Of a DNA stretch of 64,000 bases, positions 12,926 through 25,400 are shown piece by piece. Origin of the DNA: Pleodorina starrii (taxonomy: Eukaryota; Chlorophyta; Chlorophyceae; Chlamydomonadales; Volvocaceae); assembly GCA_030267565.1 (NCBI GenBank), contig BRXU01000005.1:1535501-1599500 (forward strand), in the 5' to 3' direction. Under the pieces are notes generated by a model. It saw only the letters and a list, made by a program, of their open reading frames with translations, made no database searches and had not been told where the DNA came from. Every line of letters starts with the position of its first letter. Position 1 is the first letter of the stretch. The position numbers and the translations under genes were made by a program.

Positions 12926-13352
12926 GACGCCACCGAAAGCGACTCTCTCAAATGCTGCGAAAAGAATACGGATTGCGGGCGACCACCACCGATCGATCCC
13001 TAACGCTAAAGCCTTAGGTAATAAGAAAGCACAGCGGAAGCAAAGCAGAAAGAGAAGAAATAGTTGTCGAAAAGAGCTTTAGTTCATGTAAAAGAATGCA
13101 AGAGACGGGAGCTTAGCCCTAAAAAGAGAGGCCGCCCCAACCAAAGAATGATAAAGACGTCAGCGCACAGCTCGTTCACCAGCGCAAGCAAAGCCTGACC
13201 CATGGGTCGACAGCGCGGCTCAATTGAGGAGCCAAACGGAGCCCTCCCTGGGGTCACACACCGCCGCCGCAAAGCCCTGCCCCTGCTCCTGTAAAACACC
13301 CTCCCTCATCAGGCTGCTCATCAGCCCCCTCCATGCCCGCAAACTCCTTAAC
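12926..13352. repeat. Direct repeat copy 2 (about 427 bp)
   Basis: Second copy of the 12129-12555 segment in the same orientation. The conserved core corresponds to about 13087-13170. Small open frames cross both copies on the minus strand, but they are not conserved through the indels, so coding is not supported. Confidence 0.8.
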
Positions 13353-14702
13353 AGCAGCCAATTCCAAGCCAAAAGAATTCAAATACGACTCTCTTGTCCC
13401 TCCAAGGCGCAACTCGCACACGCATTCCAAACCCTAGAAACACCTCAGTCAAACAGTTCATTCATTCAACAGGCAGCTCACCGCTTAATAGAGCCCATAA
13501 CAGCATGCAACACACCACATCAGCCAGCCTAGCCTACCCCAGACCAGACCAGACCGGGGCAACATGCCGCTGGAAAGCAACGGGACTGGGGCACGCTCCA
13601 CACATTTCCACACTAGCAAGAGATCGAGACGCGCTGCAACATCACGAACGGCCGTCGCACCCAGGGGCGGGTGGCGCGCGCCGGAAGACCGGAAGACCGT
13701 AAGGCGGTGCCGCCGCGCCCCGTACCTTTGAGCCTTTAGGTAAATACCGCTCCGCAACTTGGTCGCGACACACACCCACACACAGGCGGCCGCTTCAGCT
13801 TCGAGAAAAGAATGTAGTAAGAAAAGCAGCGCTTCTTCAGCTCATGTACTCTGCCACTGCCGCAACGACCGCGTAAGCCCCGACAAACTAGGAAGGGCCT
13901 AGGAAGGACGGGGGCCTCTGCTGCCGCCACAGACAACCCTCGCCCGGACGCAAGGCGCCCGTGCAAGCCGCCACATCCGCAAGCCTACGCTGATACCCTA
14001 CTTCCTCGCCAGGCCCCGGCATTGAGCGCTGCGGGCTGGGGTGACCCTGCGGCAACGCGCCTCGAGGGCCTGGGCTACATGTATAGCCCAATCCCCAGTC
14101 CAGCCTCAACTCCGTGCCCCGCACTGCTCTTTATCTGTCCTCTCAATCCATAAGATCGCTTAAGCTGTGAAACCATGTAGCCGTACTTCTCGTGTACTAT
14201 ACGACAGCCTATACGACACCCTCACCGCACACTCTGCCGAACATCACACGCTGGTTATAGGTAACAACACCCACGGACGCAAAGAGGTGGCGACTCCGGT
14301 AGCCCCCTTTTTTTATGCACAATTCGAACCTCGAGGAGGCGGACCGGCCACCTTCGGAACACCGGAGATCGCAGAGACGGTGGCGCACGTAATAATTTTT
14401 ATAGGACAAGGCGAGCGGCCGAGCCCCCCTACAATGCTACCCTTCCCCTGCCTCTCTCAACTTATCACAGCCCTCCCTCTAAAAATACAACAGAAGCGCC
14501 ATGCACATGCCTACTCCTACAACCCGGGCGGCACACCGGTGCACTCCGGTGCTCACCCTCCGGTGCTCACCCGACTGCGTTCTGGACATGGGACAAACGT
14601 TGGGTGGCCGGCTTGCCAGCCGCAATTCGCCCAAACCTCGACCCGACCCGACCCGGGTCGGAAATGCAGCGGCGACGGCGGCGGCGCCGCTGCTGACGCC
14701 AC

Positions 14703-15847
14703 TTAGGGGTCTTTGGCGCACTCGCCGCCGCCGCCGGCCGCGAGCTCCATTCCGCTGCCGCTCTCCGCATCTCGGCCGGCCCCCAGCACAGCTCCAAACT
14801 TCAAAAGGCCCTTGCCGTTCTCCATAAGGCCCGGGCCGCTGATCGCCAGATCCAGGACCTGCGTGTCGTACAGGCAGCACGCACCATTTTTCACCGCAAA
14901 AAAACACTACTTGGGTTATTGGGTGGCGGCATTCAGGCAGAAAGGATTTGTTCCTCACATCTCGCGCGTTTTTCAAACAACAAACAAACATCGAGACACA
15001 AGACAGACAGGATTACTACATCGGGGGCCTTCAGGATTCTAGTCGTAGTTTTAGTCGTACTGACCGACGCAGCGCCGGTGATCAAGTCCAGGTTCTCGGC
15101 GTTCAGATGGACGAGCGAGTCGGTGGTGGAGCTCAGATTCATCCAATAGGTCAGAACGGAAATGGTGAAGAGCGTGGCGCGGACCAGCAGCGTGGGCGGG
15201 ATGGCGGGGTGGAGGATGGTGTCGACGGCCGAAGCGAGCTCCGCATCGGTCTTCATGTCGTGCGCGAAATCCAAATGGTCCAGGGAGGCGGCCAGACCCC
15301 ACAGCTTGAGCAGGAAGGCGGCGGTGGAGGCCATGGCCACGGCGGCGCGCAGCGCGCGGCGCAGGAGCAGGCGCAGGGAGGGCGAGGCCGCGGGACCGAG
15401 CAGGGCGTCCGTCACGCCCGCGGTCGCGCGCTTCACGAGCCGCCACTGCGGGGGAGCGAGCGAGGGGAAGGAGGAAGGCGCGGGGGGCAGCGCGGGGCGG
15501 TGAGGCGCGGGAAGAAGACGTGGGGAAAGGGGAGACAGGTGGGCGTGTCTTTGTGAGAGGGAAGAGAAGGGCCAGGGCGTGTGAGTGGAGTGTGAAATGC
15601 GGTTTGCGTGGAAGGGCCAAGCGCGGTGCAAGTGAGCAGGAGCCGGAAGACGGCAGATGATGCGCAGCACCACGCCCAGGGGGAAGGGGGAGGGAGTGAC
15701 GGAGGGCTAGCGTTTTGGGAAGCAGCCGCAGCGCACCTGGAATTCGTTGAGCAGAAGCCCGTTGCCGGCATTCATCAGGTTGGTTGTCAGCTGAAACGCT
15801 TCCGAGACCCGGCTGCGGCGCTGATCCTGTGAGCCCGGTGCCGCCGC
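14703..15847 (-). CDS. Tandem family member 4 (unknown function, 5' end unresolved)
   Basis: The supported exons are 15737-15847, 15065-15445 and 14703-14858, all phase 0, giving about 215 residues. The first listed exon ends LMNAGNGLLLNEFQ at the conserved family splice position and follows an acceptor at 15848-15850. No in-frame ATG precedes it, so an upstream first exon is likely; otherwise translation starts at the ATG inside LMNAG. Exon 2 begins WRLVKRATAGVTDALLGPA and contains LDFAHDM and AELASAVDTILHP. It also has a second similar block (DSLVHLNAENLDL), which suggests an internal repeat in the family. The last exon begins VLDLAISGPGLMENGKGLLK. The exon 2 donor (GTCAGT) was chosen because it keeps the phase. 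This is the most diverged of the three short members. Confidence 0.65.
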
Positions 15848-18800
15848 CTGGATTGAGGCCCAGTTGTCAAGCCGTTACATACTTGGGTTACGCGTGTGAC
15901 CACCTAGACCGCCTGAAGTTACCGAATGTGGGGCCATTCACCGCTTACCGACGACAATGACGGAAGGCTCACACGCGGCTTGACGACGTCCCGGAGCACG
16001 CGCAGGGTCGGCTTCATTGTCAATTATGCCAATGCTATGTCCCTTATGCAATTGAGCGGGACCCGCTGGCTTGTGACTCCGCCGGCTGCAGCTAATGGAC
16101 GGCAGCAGCTGGAGCCGTTGGCGGTCTCAGCTGCCAGAGTACAGTTTGAACGAAAGGTGCTGTAAGTTGGCGACGCTAGTGAATTCAGGCTGACTTTGAG
16201 CGACGGCACCAAGCGCTTGGCGTGGGCGTTGTATATTCTGGTCGAGTAAGGACCGGTTGTTCACTTGTTAACAAAGATAGGTCGATTTGTCAACGCTGTG
16301 GCTATAGGTAGAGCGTAATCCCATGCCTTATCAACCCATACCATCAACGAACCTCCGGCTTCCCGCTCTTTCCGATACGACGATACGGCAGGTGCCAGAT
16401 GCCTATCCACGCATCCAGTGGCTCTCAGTCAGCCGCATTGACATTTTACGGGGGGGTATGAGACATTACGTGCACTGGGCTTCACTGGAAACGTCTGTTG
16501 TCGTTTGGCAGACGCGCGTTGCGTTTCGCGGGGACCGTCAAAATTCGTACACATCAAAAACCCAGCTGCATTTGGCCGCATGTCAGGTGTGTCAGGTACA
16601 GTATCGCTCTAGTTCCCAGCGGCTTGGGAGTTCTGCCTCGATGGTCTCGCCAATTTCGCGGTTGCAGGCCCTGCAGCCGACAGGAACGCAATTCTATTGC
16701 GCCATGCTTCAGGTGGTCAACTGCTGTAAACAGCCAGTTTGCAATTATGTTCCACCATCCCGAAATGCTTCCGCTCGTCCAGTGATCAAGTTGGTCTGCA
16801 AAACGACAGTTGCAACAGCCGCCCGTCGTAAGACTGAAGAAGCAGCAAATGACGCCTTGTCTATGACACGACTAATAATTTTTTGCGTTAGAGAACGCAT
16901 ATTTATGGTTACTAGTACGTTCGCACTTCGAGCCCGAGTGCTTCTCGCATGTCGAAATCCCTGTCAATGCGGCGCATAACAGTCTGCGGCGTGGTGGCGC
17001 GTCGGCGGCTAGGGCAGCCGGGGTGCGGGGTCCCTATGGAGGTCATCGAGAGCCTTGGCGGTTGGTCGTCGGGGTCGTCCGCGCTGCGGCAGCATCACCT
17101 CGGTTTCGGGGTGTCGCGGTCCCCGGTCGCTGTTTGGTTTTTGTTTGCCCCATTGTCGTTGGGTCACATCGCGCCCTATGCTCAGCAATACTTCAACCGC
17201 TGAGCTTATCTCCTCTTTTGGCAATTACGTGTCAGCGTGATTACCGCGGACCCTAAGTTCAACTGACAACAGAGTTCATGCACGCTTGGCGGAGTTCAGC
17301 GGTGTTAGCTCGCGGCAGCGAAGTTGATCGGCAACTGGGATCCGACAATTCACGTACAGGCCCCAAGGCCCGAGTGCTCAGGGTCGGTTTTCTTAGCCGC
17401 TGGTGCATTGCGTGGGTTATCTTGTTTTTGTTGCTCGCAGCTGCCGAGAGCTGTCAAGCGCTCTTCAAACTCCGCGTCGCAGCCCGCAGCAGCAGACAAC
17501 GGAGCTCCAGGGCAGGCAGACAGCGGCTCCCTGTGTCTCGCAAAGTCGGAATGGGGGCCATAGATAAGAGCTGCCCCATCAACAGCCTCCCCCTATGCCG
17601 GTACTCTGAGCCCTCTCCAGCCGTATGGCGAGCGCATGATGGCAGGCGGGTGCGCATTCGACTTGGCCGGCGCATGCCGCTACGCTTCAGGGCACCAAGC
17701 AAGCGCAGGACGACGCGCGCCAGCGGTCACGGGTTGCTCGCTTGCTTGCTCCTCTTTTCCCAACCCTCTAGTAGCTCCATGCTTTATGCATAATGCCATG
17801 AGGTCCCTCCCATGAGGAACAGACAGATTCAAAGGAGCAGCAGTACCCCTGGTCGATGTCAGTTGTACGTGCGTCTCCTCCAACGCGCCACGCGGGTGCG
17901 ACATGTCATAATCCCCCAGCACACCGTATCTGTCACCTACAAGGAAAGCTGTGCCTCCCGCAGTGACACAAGAGATGAGATAAGAGCCGCATTTGGCGTC
18001 GCGCTCAGGCACCGCGGCACCGCAGCAGCGCCAGCCACGACTGGCGGTCCAGGACTCGTGAGCCCCTCAGTCACTGCGGCGCGCCTGCGCTCTCAAAGTC
18101 TCAATACCGTAATACCACCACACCCGCAGTCCCAAACCCAAGTGCAGCCGAGTCTTGGTGGCCGGTGCGAGATGCAATCGTCGCGCATGCCGTCCGTACC
18201 AAAAGCGTGAGGCCTGCATGTCCATGCAGCATGTGAACACAACAACCAGAGAAACGCCGAGGGTCCGCCTCGCGCCCACAAGAGAACGCCCACAAGAGAT
18301 GCGGTCTCCAGGCCGCGGCACCGTCGTACACCCACCCACTACGCTTTTAATACCCACTCTGGACTGAGCCGATGCAGAGGAGCCCGTTACCGGCGCCCCC
18401 ATGCAAACCCCGCGCCCCCCCCCGCGGCGCCGAAACCAGCTGCTGCATCCCCCTTACCAACAGACCACACATGCGGATGCTGTACAGTGCAGTACCGCCT
18501 CGTGTCCAACAGCGGAAGCGACAACCCCGCAGACCTTATTCTTACCCGCGAGCAAACTCTCACACGCTTTTCGGCAGGTAAAAGTACGACGGTCCGAACA
18601 TTGTCAACTGTGTATACAGTACGGCAGGGGATACCGGTGTCTTCGGGGTCGTCCAAATCAAGTGGCCGTCATCTCGCGCGGACGCCCTCAGTCCTGCAAC
18701 AGCGACACGTATAACCACGAAACCCTAAACTAACACCACCAACCACTGTGTGGAGCGCTCTGTTGCGCAAAACGAAAACCAGAGCCAGAGCGCGCGCTGT

Positions 18801-19463
18801 GGCGCGATGCGCAGGGCCTGCCCCGGGAAGCCCCAGCGCCACAGCGCATCAACGCGATAGAGCCGCATGAAGAACTCCGCCACATGCAACAACATCAACA
18901 AACATCAACAAAAACAGTCCCCCTCGACGCGTCGCGTGTCGCGAGCCCGCGTCGCGTCGCGCCTCGCCCACGTGAGGTGGTACCGTATGTTCCGCCCCGC
19001 ACACCCCGCACACCCAAACCTATCCTAGACTCGAAAAGAGGCCAAAAGACCAAAACCTTCTCGCCATAGCCACGTGCAAGCGCTCTGTCCCTTACCCCAG
19101 CCAGTCAGTGCCATCACCCGCGCGGGCCGCAGCCGCCGCCTTCGCGTCCTCGAGGATATATATGGGACGCCGTGCGGCGGCGGATCGACGCACGCGGAAC
19201 ACCCAAATCCTCCCAAGCCCCCCAAGCCCCGAGCCCCAACCCCCAAGCTTCGACTCATCCCAGAGCCCCGCTCCCCCTGCTGCGTTCCCGCTCCACGAAC
19301 ACGAACACGCGTTTGCTACTTCGCTGCCCCACAGCCCCCATATGCCCATCAGAGGTTCACGACACACCAACGGCAGCGCGGGGCCCTAAAACCCTACAAC
19401 GCCCCACAACGCCTACATCCCCTACGTACGACCACGCCCTACCGGCCTTCAACCTCCCCTTGC
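15848..19463. other. Intergenic stretch without a supported gene
   Basis: Between member 4 and the PHD gene I find no convincing gene. A 218-codon open frame on the plus strand at 16323-16979 lies in less GC-rich DNA and has no recognisable domain or splice context. The missing first exon of member 4 should lie within the first few hundred bases. Confidence 0.5.
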
Positions 19464-22400
19464 TCATCGACGGCCTGCGCTCGTCCCGGCGCCTGCGCCT
19501 GCGCCTGCGCCGGGCGCCGGCAGGGCCAGTACCGCCGCATTCGAGGGCCCTGCTGCCGCCACTGCGGCGGCACTGTCTGCTGCCGGCAGCGCTGGCGCCG
19601 GCGCCGCCGCACCGCCCGTGTCCGCAGCCCCCGGCCCGCCCTGGAGCTCCGTAAGGCCCCGCGGCTGTCTGTGAGCCACCACCAGCGACGCGGCCGTCAT
19701 GAACGTCCCGATCCACTCGGCCTGGGGGAGGGGGTGACGGTGACGGAGGGCAGAGGCAGGGGTCAGGGGCGGAGTCAGGGGCGGAGGTGGAGGTGGAGGC
19801 GCGAGCGAGCGAGCGAACGAGCGTGCGGGTAGGGATGAAGGGTGAGAGTGCCCAGAGAGCCTCACCTCCAGCGCCGTCCGCAGGCCCCATGTCCCTGCAC
19901 GGCGGGTTCCCCTTCCCTTCCCTGCCACGGCTAGCTTGGCACGACTCCCTCCCTAGGTCTTGGCCCAGATCCCGAGCACGGTCGACCTCCTGGCCCCAAC
20001 CGCCCGCGACTCACCCATTCCTCCAGCCCCCTCACGGTTTCCCGCAGTTGCGCCGTCTCCTGCAGCTGCTGCTGCTGCTCCGTCACCAGCCGGTCGCGCA
20101 GCGCCGCCACCTCCCTCCGCGCCGCCTCGGCTGCCGCCGCCGCCTCCGCCGCCTCCCGGCGCGCCTCCGCCGCAGCCTCGCGTGCCGTCGCCGCCTCCGC
20201 CTGGGCCGCCGCCAGGCTGGCGCGCATCTCCGAGACCACCTGCAGTACCTCCGGCGATGCCTCCTGCGGCTGCGAAGGCTGCGGCACTGGCTGCAGCTGC
20301 GGTTGGAGCTGCTGCTGCAGAGGCAGGGAAGGACCGGGAGCGGCATGCTGCTGCTGCTGCTTTGCTGGGGCAGCGGCGGCAGCGGGGCCCCGCTGCTGTT
20401 CGCGCTGGTGCCGCTGTCCGCCCGGCTGCGGCTCCAGTCCGCCCGCTGACTGCATTGCCTGCTCTTCCTCCCCCCGGGAGCCCGGTACCGGCTGCAGCGC
20501 TGCTGCCTCCGCCTCCGCAACGCTCGAGGGCGGCTGCGGCTGCTGCTGCTGCTGCTGCGGCGGCGGCGGCGACTGGGCGCCCGCAAGAGCGGCGTCGGCG
20601 GCCTCCGCAGCTTGCGCGCGAGCGGGAGTGCGCGCAGGGCCGCGCCGAGCGGACCGAGGCGCGTCGTCCAGCCGCCTGCTCTTCGCCGGCCGCGCCTCCC
20701 CCTCGCTGTCGCCCCCCGCCTCGTCCTCGCCGTGACCGCCGCCCTTTCGCGCGCGCCGCCGGTCCGCGGGGGCGCTGCCCGAAGCGCCGCCGCCTCGCCC
20801 CGCGGCCTCGGCGGCGGTGTCGACGGCGGCGGCGGCGAGAGTGCCGATCGCCACAACATCAGACGACTGTTCGCTCTCTGACATCGGCTCGGGGGCCGCC
20901 GTGTCGGGGGCGGCCTTCCGGCCGCGCCCGCGGCCCCGACCGCGGCCCCGACCCCGACCGCGGCCCCGGCCGCGGCCGCGGCCGCGCCTGCCGCCGCGGC
21001 CACCTCGAGCTCCCGGCGCCGGCGAACCGGGGGGATTCTCGCCCTCCGTTTCCGAGCCCGTCGCGACGTCCGCCGCCATTGCCACTTCCGCTGCTACTTC
21101 CCCGTCCTCCTCCTCGCCGCCGCCGCCGTCGCCGCCGTCAGCGTCGCCTATGGTGTCTGCCTGAACCCCTGCCGCCCGAACTGTCGGGTTCGCGTCGCCC
21201 TCCTCCTCCTCCTCCTCCTCCTCGCTTTCGCTGTCGTCGGTCAGTATAATTTTGCGGGCAGGCCGCTTCCGGGCGGCCGTCCTCGGCGTGGCAGCAGCGG
21301 CAGCCGTTGTGGCTGCTGCTGCTGCTGCTTGCGGTTGGCGCTGAGGCTGGCCGCCCAGGCCAGCCGCGTCCGATGTAGCGCCAGCGCCGGCGGCGGGCTC
21401 CGCGGCGTCAGCCGCACCCCCGGCGGTGCTCTGCCGCAACCGCCGGCGCTTGCGCTCCGGAACCATCGCAGCCGTGGTGTCCCTGTTTCCACTGCCGACG
21501 CCGTCGCCGCCGCCAGCGGCGGCGGCGGCAGCGGTGCTGGGGCCGGCACCTGCCGCTGGCCGGTCCGCGTCCACCTGCGCGGTCATTCTGCCTGATTGAC
21601 GGCCGCGGCCGCCAGCGGCCGCCTCCGGCGCCGCGGCGGCGCCGGCAGCGACGGCGCCGTCGGGGTGCATTGGTGGCGCTGCGGCGGATGCCGGCGGCCG
21701 GCGCTCCTCATCGCCTCCGCCCTCCTGCGCCGGCGGCAGCCGCTGCGGCCCATTCGCCGCCGGTTCCCCGGGCAAGCGCCCGTCGCCGCCACTGCCAGCC
21801 GCGCCGTCGCCGTCCGCCCCACTTTCCTGCGCCTGGGACGCACCCCGCTGAGCCCGGGGCAGCGCGCCTGGTGCGGAAGATTGCGGCGGCGGGGCCGCCT
21901 CACTGCCGCCCCTGCCGCGGCCACGGCCGCTGCGGCCGCGACCAGGGGTGCCTGCGGGGGCGTTGGCCGTCCTGGCGGTCTTCCTGTCGCCGAGGGTTGC
22001 TCCAGGGGAGCCTCCGGCTGCCGCCGAGGCGGCGCTGGCACTGACGCCCGAGCCAGCTGCCAGGGATGGCGGAGCGGTCGAGACCCTGCGGCTGGCGGCA
22101 GCAGCGGCTGCGGCAACGCCGGCCCCACGGGCAGGTGCGGCAGCCGCAGTAAGCCCGAGTGAGGTGGGGGCGGCGGCGGCGGCGGCAGCGGGGCGCCGTG
22201 CAAGCGCGTTCGGCACAAGCATGGCGGAAAGCGCAGGCGGAAGCTGTCGGCCCTGCGTGGAGGGCTGCGGCGGTGCCGTCACCGGCGCCGCCAGATACGC
22301 AGGCACTCCTGGGGGCCGGGAGGCTGGCGGCGCCGCGGCGGCGTCGGCACTGGGCGTGGCGTGCAAAATCGCTGCCAGCTTCGGGTTCTCAAGCCTTGCA

Positions 22401-25400
22401 GCTGGAGGAAAGTGCGGCATCTCGCCCAACAGCCGGCGTTGCTGCTGCTGCTGCTGCGGATGCCGCTGCGTCGACTGCCCCGCAGGCGCGTTGCTGCCGC
22501 CCGCTGCAGGCGCTGCCAACCCCGGCGCCTCGCTCGATCGCATATCTTCATCCGCCGAGTGGCGCTCGGACGCAACCGCACCGCCCGCTGCTGCCCCTGC
22601 CGCCGCTGCCGCCGCCGCTGCTACTGCTGTTGGCGCCGGGTTGAGCGCTGCTGGGGCCACCTCCGGCTCCGGGAGAGCGCCTGGCCCAGAGCCGCCGCTG
22701 CCCCCGGCGTGGCTGCCCGTGGCATGGCCAGGCTCGTGCCCGGGAAGGGCCCCGGCGCGGCGGGCAGACGCCCGGAGCGGACGTGATTTGGCGTATGTGC
22801 GCTGACTCCTAGCAGCGGGTGCTACGGCGGGTTCTGACGCTTCGTCCGGCGCTGGTGCCAGTGCCTCCGGCCACAGCTCCGGCCCTGCTTCCAACCCTAG
22901 TTCCATATCTGGTTCCTGCCCTGGTTCCGGAGCGGCGTCCCGCCCTGGGTCCTGCCGTGGTCCCTGACCTGGTTCCGGAGCTTGTACTTGCCCTGGTTCC
23001 ACAGCAGTGCCTCTCCCTGGTTCCGGAGCGGGTCCCAGGGCGCCGTGGCCTGGAGCTGGAGGGGCGCCGTGCCCTGGTTCCGGAGCGGCGCCTTGCCCTG
23101 CTCCAGGAGCCGATATCTGTCCTGGTTCCACAGCGGTACCTTGCCCTGGTTGCGGAGCTGGTGCCAGTCCTGGTTCCGGGGCTGCGACTTGTTCTGGTTC
23201 CGGAGCTGAAATCGACGGCGGCTGTACCTCTGGCGGTTGTGCGGCAGGCGGGGCTTCTGGCAGCGGCGGCGGGGGCGGCGGGGGCGGCGGCGATGGCGCC
23301 ACCGCCTCGGCTGCAGCAGCCCCGTCGACGCTCCCGGTCGCGTCGGCTTCGGGGTGGCGTGCCCCGAACACACTCGCAGGCGCTGGCAGCCCCGCCGTCG
23401 GCGTCGCGCCTGCGGCCGCTGGCTGCTGTGGCTGCTGCGGGGCGACGCAGGACGAGCCGTCCTCGGTTGCTGCGTTGCCCAGCGCCTTCTGGCTAAGCGG
23501 CGGCGGTGGTGGTGGCGGCGGTGGTTGCTGCGCAGGCGCCTGCGCCTGCAATGGCGGCGACCGCGGCGGCGGCGGGGGCCGTTGGTCGTCGTCGCCGCCT
23601 GCGGTCAGGAGCACCTGTCCGGCCTCCGCCTCCGTCAGTAACGGCAGCGGCGGCGGCGGCGTCCGCTCCGTCTGTGCCGTCGCAGCGGCAGCGTCCGCAT
23701 TGTCGCCGTTGGGGCCAGCCGCCACCGCCGCAGCCACGTTCGAACGCAGCTCGGAGGGACCGGCCCCGCCGGCAGGCGCTGCCAACACCGTCTCCGCTGC
23801 ACCGTCCTCCCCGACTGGAGCCTGCGGAGGAGGCGGCGGCGGCGGCAGCAGCGACCCTGACAGCGGCAGCTGGAGAGGGAGGTCCTGGGAGCCCGACGTG
23901 GCTGCGGTCGGCGCAACGACGCAGGAAGGCCCTTCGCTGCCGCCGGCGACTTGGGCGGTGGCGGCGTGGGCCGCTTCCCGCGGAGCCTCGGCAACGTCGC
24001 TGCTGCCGCCAGCATGAACCTCCCTGCCGCCCCCCGCGTCCCCCACTACCTCCTCATCTGGCCGTGCGCATGGGCCGGCAGCTGCACCAGTCTGCTCCGA
24101 CTCCGCCGCCACCGCCGCCGGTACCGCCGCAGTGGCCCCACCGGCAAGCGCTGCCGGCGGCGACACCGCCCTAGCTGCCGCATGTGCCACCTGCGTGGTC
24201 GACCCGCTTCTGCTGGGCCACTTAATCTTCAACCCCTTGCCCCCACGGCGCGGCTCTGCTGCTGCTGCGGAGGGCCCCGCCTGCTGCTGCTGCGGCGGCG
24301 ATGCTGCCGCCTCGGGTGCCATGCCCACACTTCCCTCCGCCGACGTCCCTGCCGCGGCTTGCACCTCGGCCTGTGGTGACGCTGTGAAAGCGGCCGCGTC
24401 AACGCCGTGTCCCTCGACCGCCGCCGACGCTGCGGCAGCCGGCGGAGGCAGCTCCCCGTGGGGCTGCGGGCCCGGTGGCAGCAGGAACGGCTCTTGTCCG
24501 TCCGTGGAAGACACCGCCGCCGCCTGCGGCTCCGGAATCTCAACTCCGCGCTGGGGCTCTGAGGTTGTCGCCGCCGCCGCCGCCGTCGCTGCTGCTGCCA
24601 CCGCTGCACCTGCGTCGTCGCTCGCGGCGGCGGCTAGCTCGGGTGGTACCAGGCCCGCGGCGGTCGTCAGCGGCGGCGGCGGCGGCGCCGCCGCCGCCGC
24701 AAACGCTACATCGGCGCTTCCCGCCGCTGCAGCGCCGCTACCGTAACCGCCGTCGCCGCCACCGCCAGCGGCGTTCCGAACGCCATTCGCCTCGCCATCC
24801 CTGCCTTGGAAGTCCGTTCCGCTGGCCACCATCGCGGAAAGAATCTGTAACCTGACGAGCACGTCCGTGCTGCCGTCACCGCCGCTGCTGCCGACAGCGG
24901 CGGACCCCGCGCCGCCGCCCAGGCCACCGCCACCGTGCTCGCCAGCGTCCGTGCCGGCCCCTTCAGGTCCCTCACGCGGGTTCGCGGCGGGTGGCGGCAC
25001 GCCGTTATCCCCAGGCTCCAGAGGCTGCGGCGCGAGCACGTCGGAGTCCTGCGGCACGCCATTGCACGGCTCAATGCCGGCCGTGACCCCAGCGGCCGCA
25101 GCGGCTCCCGCCGCCTTCCTGCCGGCCCTTGTGCGCGGCGCCTGACCTTCACAGACCGACGAGTGGACAGCTGCCCCGTCGCTGGCCGCCGCCGCCGCTG
25201 CCCCCCGGCCCCGACCACCGCGGGGCGCGCGGCCTGGGCCCGGGCCATGCGCTTGGGCCGGTGCGTTGCCGCCACGGCCGCCGCGCCCCCTCGAGCCACG
25301 CCGGCCGCCACGGCCGCCGCGGCCTCCGCCACGGCCGCGGGGGCCTCGGCCGCGGTCTTCGTAGTCGCTGCTGGGCTCTTCCTCCTCGTCGTCGTCTTCC

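Larger units (their letters stand above)
11562..14702. other. Intergenic stretch holding a dispersed 427-bp duplication
   Basis: No protein gene is supported between members 3 and 4. The main content is a pair of diverged direct repeats (12129-12555 and 12926-13352). The remainder shows nothing I can name. Confidence 0.55.

Noticed and set aside
14703..15847. Assignment of the tandem family to PEX11-type or other membrane-shaping proteins
   Set aside because: The Ala/Leu-rich helices are superficially similar, but I could match no diagnostic motif; left as unknown.
16024..16212. Ser/Ala-rich open frame upstream of family member 4 as its first exon
   Set aside because: It has no in-frame ATG and no phase-compatible donor that I could see.
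16323..16979. 218-codon open frame on the plus strand
   Set aside because: No domain, no splice context and base composition unlike the neighbouring genes; it probably occurs by chance in less GC-rich DNA.
19960..21249. 429-codon and other long plus-strand open frames over 19.9-28 kb
   Set aside because: They are shadows of the 7.86-kb Ala/Pro-rich exon on the minus strand, encode Pro/Arg-rich nonsense and lack any domain.
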